DNA of 64,000 bases. Origin: Myxococcus terminator_A. GTDB lineage: Bacteria; Myxococcota; Myxococcia; Myxococcales; Myxococcaceae. Numbering within the stretch: the stretch's first letter is position 1; each line of letters starts with the position of its first letter. The notes under the pieces were generated by a model, which saw only the letters and a list, made by a program, of their open reading frames with translations, had not been told where the DNA came from and made no database searches. The position numbers were made by a program, and so were the translations under genes. Shown one piece after another: positions 61,411-64,000 of the stretch. The stretch lies in contig JBLZWL010000003.1 of the NCBI GenBank assembly GCA_049194865.1, forward strand, positions 124,001 to 188,000. The letters run 5' to 3'.

Positions 61411-63722
61411 TGGACCTGGACCTGCTCTCCCGGGTGCACCTGTTCCCCGTGCGCCACCACTCGCCGCGCACCACGGCGGTGCTCGGGCGCTGGCTGGAGC
61501 GCGTGAAGCCCGAGGTCGTCCTCATCGAGGGACCCTGTGATGCCTCCGACCTGATTGACGTGCTGTGCGACTCGGAGACAAAGCCGCCCATCGCGCTGCT
61601 CGGCTACCGCACGGATGACACCCCGGGCTCGGCGCTGTGGCCCTTCGCGGACTACTCCCCCGAGTACGCGGCCCTGCGCTGGGCCAAGGTGCACCGCGCC
61701 CGCGCGCTGTTCATCGACATCCCCGTCGGCGTCAGCCTCGGCATGGACCGCCACGACGAGTCGGCCGGCGTCGAGAACGAAGAAGCCCCGGAGGCCGGGC
61801 ACCCCGAGCACCTCCACGATGAAGAGCCGCTCACGGAGCGGTTCGCCCGGGAGCAGGGCTATCGCTCCTTCGAGGAGCTGTGGGAGGCGCTGTTCGAGGC
61901 TCCCGACTGGACCCCCGAGGGCTTCCGCCCCGTGCTGCTCGCCTGGGCGGACGTGCTCAACGCCGGTCCTCGCCAGGACTACCACCGCTGGCGCGATGCC
62001 TTCATGGCTCGCAAGGTGCTCGAAGTGGTGGCCAGCGGAGTCGCGCCGGACAAGGTCGCCGTGGTGGCGGGCGCCGCGCACATCGCGGCCTTCCTGGCTC
62101 GGGACGTGGAGCCCGCGCTGGAGGCGAAGCTACCCAAGGCCGTGCCCTGCGCGGTGACGGTGATTCCATACAGCTTCCCCCGGCTTTCCGAGCAGCTCGG
62201 CTACGGCGCGGGCAATCGGGCGCCGCACTTCTACCAGAAGGCCCACGAGGCCCAGTGCGACTTCCGGCGCGCGACACTGGAGGTGCTCATCGACTTCGCC
62301 GCGCACCTGCGCATGCGCGGTTTCACCGCGTCGTTGTCGGACGTGCTGGAGGCCTACCGGCTGGCGCTGACGCTGGCGGACCTGCGCGAGAAGAGCGCAC
62401 CGGGGCTCGATGAGCTGCGCGAGGCCACCGTGGCCACGCTGTGCCGGGGGGACGCGACGCATGTCGACTCCTTCCTGTGGAAGAGCGTCGTCGGCCATCA
62501 AGTGGGACGGGTGGCCAGTCGCATCGGCAAGAACTCGCTCCAGGCGGAGTTCTGGCGGGAGCTGGACACACGGCGCCTACCGAGCACCGACAGCCCGGAG
62601 ACCTTCACCCTGCGCTTGAACAACGCGGTGGAGGTCGGCTCCTCGGTGTTCCTGCACCGGCTGCGCGTGGCCGGGATTCCGTATGCGACGCTGGCGGCCA
62701 CCGGACAGCAGCGCGCTTCGCCCCAAGAGGCCGGCGGACAGGCCGCGCTGACGCGGGTGCGCGAGTCGTGGCAGGCGCAGTGGACGCCGTCCACGGACGT
62801 AGCGCTGGTGGAGAAGATTGTCCTCGGCGACTCGCTGGAAGCCGTGACGACCCGCGTCCTCCAGGAGCACCTGGATGCGGCGAAGACCACGGGCGCAGCC
62901 GCGGAGGTGTTGCTGGAGTCGGTGATTACCGGCTGCCCTCAGACCATGGCGTCGGCGCTGCGCGCCTGTGACACGCACGCGGCCACGGACGTGGACCTGC
63001 CGTCGCTCGCGTCGGCGGCTCGCGCGCTGTCCGGACTGGTGGCCTATGGCACCTCGCGCGCTCACACGGACGTGGGCGACGAGGCGGTGACGGTGCTGTG
63101 CCAGAAGACCTTCTCCCGCGCGCTGCTGCGCGTGAGTGAGTCGTGCGCCTGCGCTCCGGACGCCCTGCCCTCCGTGACGGAGGCGCTGCGCACCCTGCAC
63201 GAGGTGGCGTTGGCCCAGCCGCTCGCGGACAAGGCCGGGTGGCTGGCGGAGGCTCGCGAGCTGATGGGCAGCAACACCGTGCACCCGGCGACGTCGGGCC
63301 TGGCCACGGGCCTGCTCTACCTGGCGCATGAGCTGAGCGAGTCGGAGGTGGCGACCATCGTCGGGCTGCGGCTGTCGCTGGCGGTGGCTCCCGAAGAGGG
63401 CGCGTCCTGGCTGGAGGGCTTCCTGGGCGTCAACGCGCTGGTGCTGGTGAAGAACCGCGAGGTGGTGAAGGCCCTGGATGACTTCCTGTCCAGCATCGAC
63501 CCCGAGCGCTTCCGTCAGACCCTGCCGGTATTGAGAAGAGCCCTCGCCGTGCTGGGTACCACCGAGCGTCGCTACCTCATGGAGAACGTGGTGGCGGTGC
63601 GACAGCTCGGAGAGAAGGGCCGCGCCGTGAAGACGGTGCTCGCGGAGAAGGACACGGAGAAACTCAAGAGCATGAGCGCCGAGCTGGGCAAGGCACTCGA
63701 CGACCTGGACGACCTGCTATGA
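61410..63722 (+). CDS. DUF5682-family protein
   Basis: 770 residues. The ATG shares its A with the MoxR stop (TGATG). N-terminal MDLDLLSRVHLFPVRHHSPRTTAVLGRWLERVKPEVVLIEGP and VAVVAGAAHIAAFLARDV are reminiscent of ChaN/EreA-like folds; the C-terminal two-thirds are helical with no catalytic motif I can name. Proteins of this family occur with MoxR and VWA partners. It overlaps the next gene by 4 bases (ATGA). Function unknown. Confidence 0.8.
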   Translation: MDLDLLSRVHLFPVRHHSPRTTAVLGRWLERVKPEVVLIEGPCDASDLIDVLCDSETKPPIALLGYRTDDTPGSALWPFADYSPEYAALRWAKVHRARALFIDIPVGVSLGMDRHDESAGVENEEAPEAGHPEHLHDEEPLTERFAREQGYRSFEELWEALFEAPDWTPEGFRPVLLAWADVLNAGPRQDYHRWRDAFMARKVLEVVASGVAPDKVAVVAGAAHIAAFLARDVEPALEAKLPKAVPCAVTVIPYSFPRLSEQLGYGAGNRAPHFYQKAHEAQCDFRRATLEVLIDFAAHLRMRGFTASLSDVLEAYRLALTLADLREKSAPGLDELREATVATLCRGDATHVDSFLWKSVVGHQVGRVASRIGKNSLQAEFWRELDTRRLPSTDSPETFTLRLNNAVEVGSSVFLHRLRVAGIPYATLAATGQQRASPQEAGGQAALTRVRESWQAQWTPSTDVALVEKIVLGDSLEAVTTRVLQEHLDAAKTTGAAAEVLLESVITGCPQTMASALRACDTHAATDVDLPSLASAARALSGLVAYGTSRAHTDVGDEAVTVLCQKTFSRALLRVSESCACAPDALPSVTEALRTLHEVALAQPLADKAGWLAEARELMGSNTVHPATSGLATGLLYLAHELSESEVATIVGLRLSLAVAPEEGASWLEGFLGVNALVLVKNREVVKALDDFLSSIDPERFRQTLPVLRRALAVLGTTERRYLMENVVAVRQLGEKGRAVKTVLAEKDTEKLKSMSAELGKALDDLDDLL

Positions 63723-64000
63723 GCGTGGACCCCAAGGAACTGGCGGAGAAGGACCGGGAGGCACTGCTGCGCTGGCGGCTCGCGCTGGGCCCGACGGCGG
63801 AGAAGACGGGGGCCTGTCCCTCCCTGCGCGCCCTGGGTGCCCAGGCGGGCTCGGTGGGCGTGGGCCAGGGAGACCTGGAGGCGCTGGATGACGCGCTGTC
63901 CTTCGTCTACGGAGACAAGCGCGCGACCTCGTCCGGCTCGCGCCCGTACATCCCCGAGTGGCTGGGCGCCCTGCGCGGCTTCTTCCGCGATGATGTGATT
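63719..64000 (+). CDS. Third gene of MoxR module, partial
   Basis: First 94 codons (MSVDPKELAEKDREALLRWRLALGPTAEKTGACPSLR); the ATG overlaps the DUF5682 stop. No motif is seen yet; the fused position after MoxR and DUF5682 makes it the likely VWA-domain partner, but the domain itself lies beyond the edge. Confidence 0.65.
   Translation, partial: MSVDPKELAEKDREALLRWRLALGPTAEKTGACPSLRALGAQAGSVGVGQGDLEALDDALSFVYGDKRATSSGSRPYIPEWLGALRGFFRDDVI

Overview
The window is high-GC DNA from a delta-proteobacterial predator, almost certainly a myxobacterium of the Myxococcaceae. The signs are many Cys-anchored lipoproteins, Kelch, RCC1 and MopE-like repeats, a double-CXXCG protein next to a myxobacterial lipoprotein toxin-type gene, many secreted-type peptidases, and strong third-position G/C bias. 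I saw no rRNA, tRNA, CRISPR array, replication origin or intact transposon.

Left part (1-12.6 kb): lipoproteins (one cut by the left edge), a Kelch lipoprotein, a DUF2171-like protein and a YbaK-type tRNA deacylase. Then comes a HipA/HipB-type toxin-antitoxin operon whose control region has three evenly spaced operators, followed by an orphan MalK/UgpC-type ABC ATPase and an RCC1 lipoprotein. A calpain-family protease lies between two paralogous small proteins. A SDR/TetR divergent pair, a DUF2845 protein and a TPR protein close this part.

Middle-left (12.8-27.4 kb): BioY, a YopT-like (C58) cysteine protease, an AhpD-like protein divergent from a Cys-rich MarR regulator with two palindromic operators, a large unknown Pro-rich protein, allA plus a flavoprotein, an exported S9 dipeptidyl-peptidase, an M16 peptidase pair (one active, one without the zinc motif), and a Cys-rich repeat lipoprotein.

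Middle (27.7-43.9 kb): a KamA-family radical SAM enzyme, an HTH/PIN toxin-antitoxin pair with direct-repeat operator, a four-gene metabolic operon (FAD oxidoreductase, left-handed beta-helix protein, aldo/keto reductase, DMT permease), an M4 metalloprotease with an unusual internal P domain, crystallin-type and other lipoproteins, a decayed IS1182-like transposase beside a choloylglycine-hydrolase-family gene, a PL20-type glucuronan lyase, and an MlaF-like ATPase that has lost two catalytic residues.

Right part (43.9-64 kb): a MopE-motif lipoprotein, a di-heme beta-propeller protein, AraC and LysR regulators with an exported pirin, a SitA/SitI-like lipoprotein toxin-immunity pair behind a GNAT gene, a second choloylglycine-hydrolase paralogue, a zinc-free quinone-oxidoreductase-type enzyme, a Septu-like PtuA/PtuB defence pair, and divergently a MoxR-DUF5682-VWA module that runs off the right edge. 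The window therefore carries at least four conflict-type modules (HipAB, PIN TA, SitAI-like, Septu-like) plus a candidate fifth (MoxR-DUF5682-VWA), among ordinary secretion and metabolism genes.
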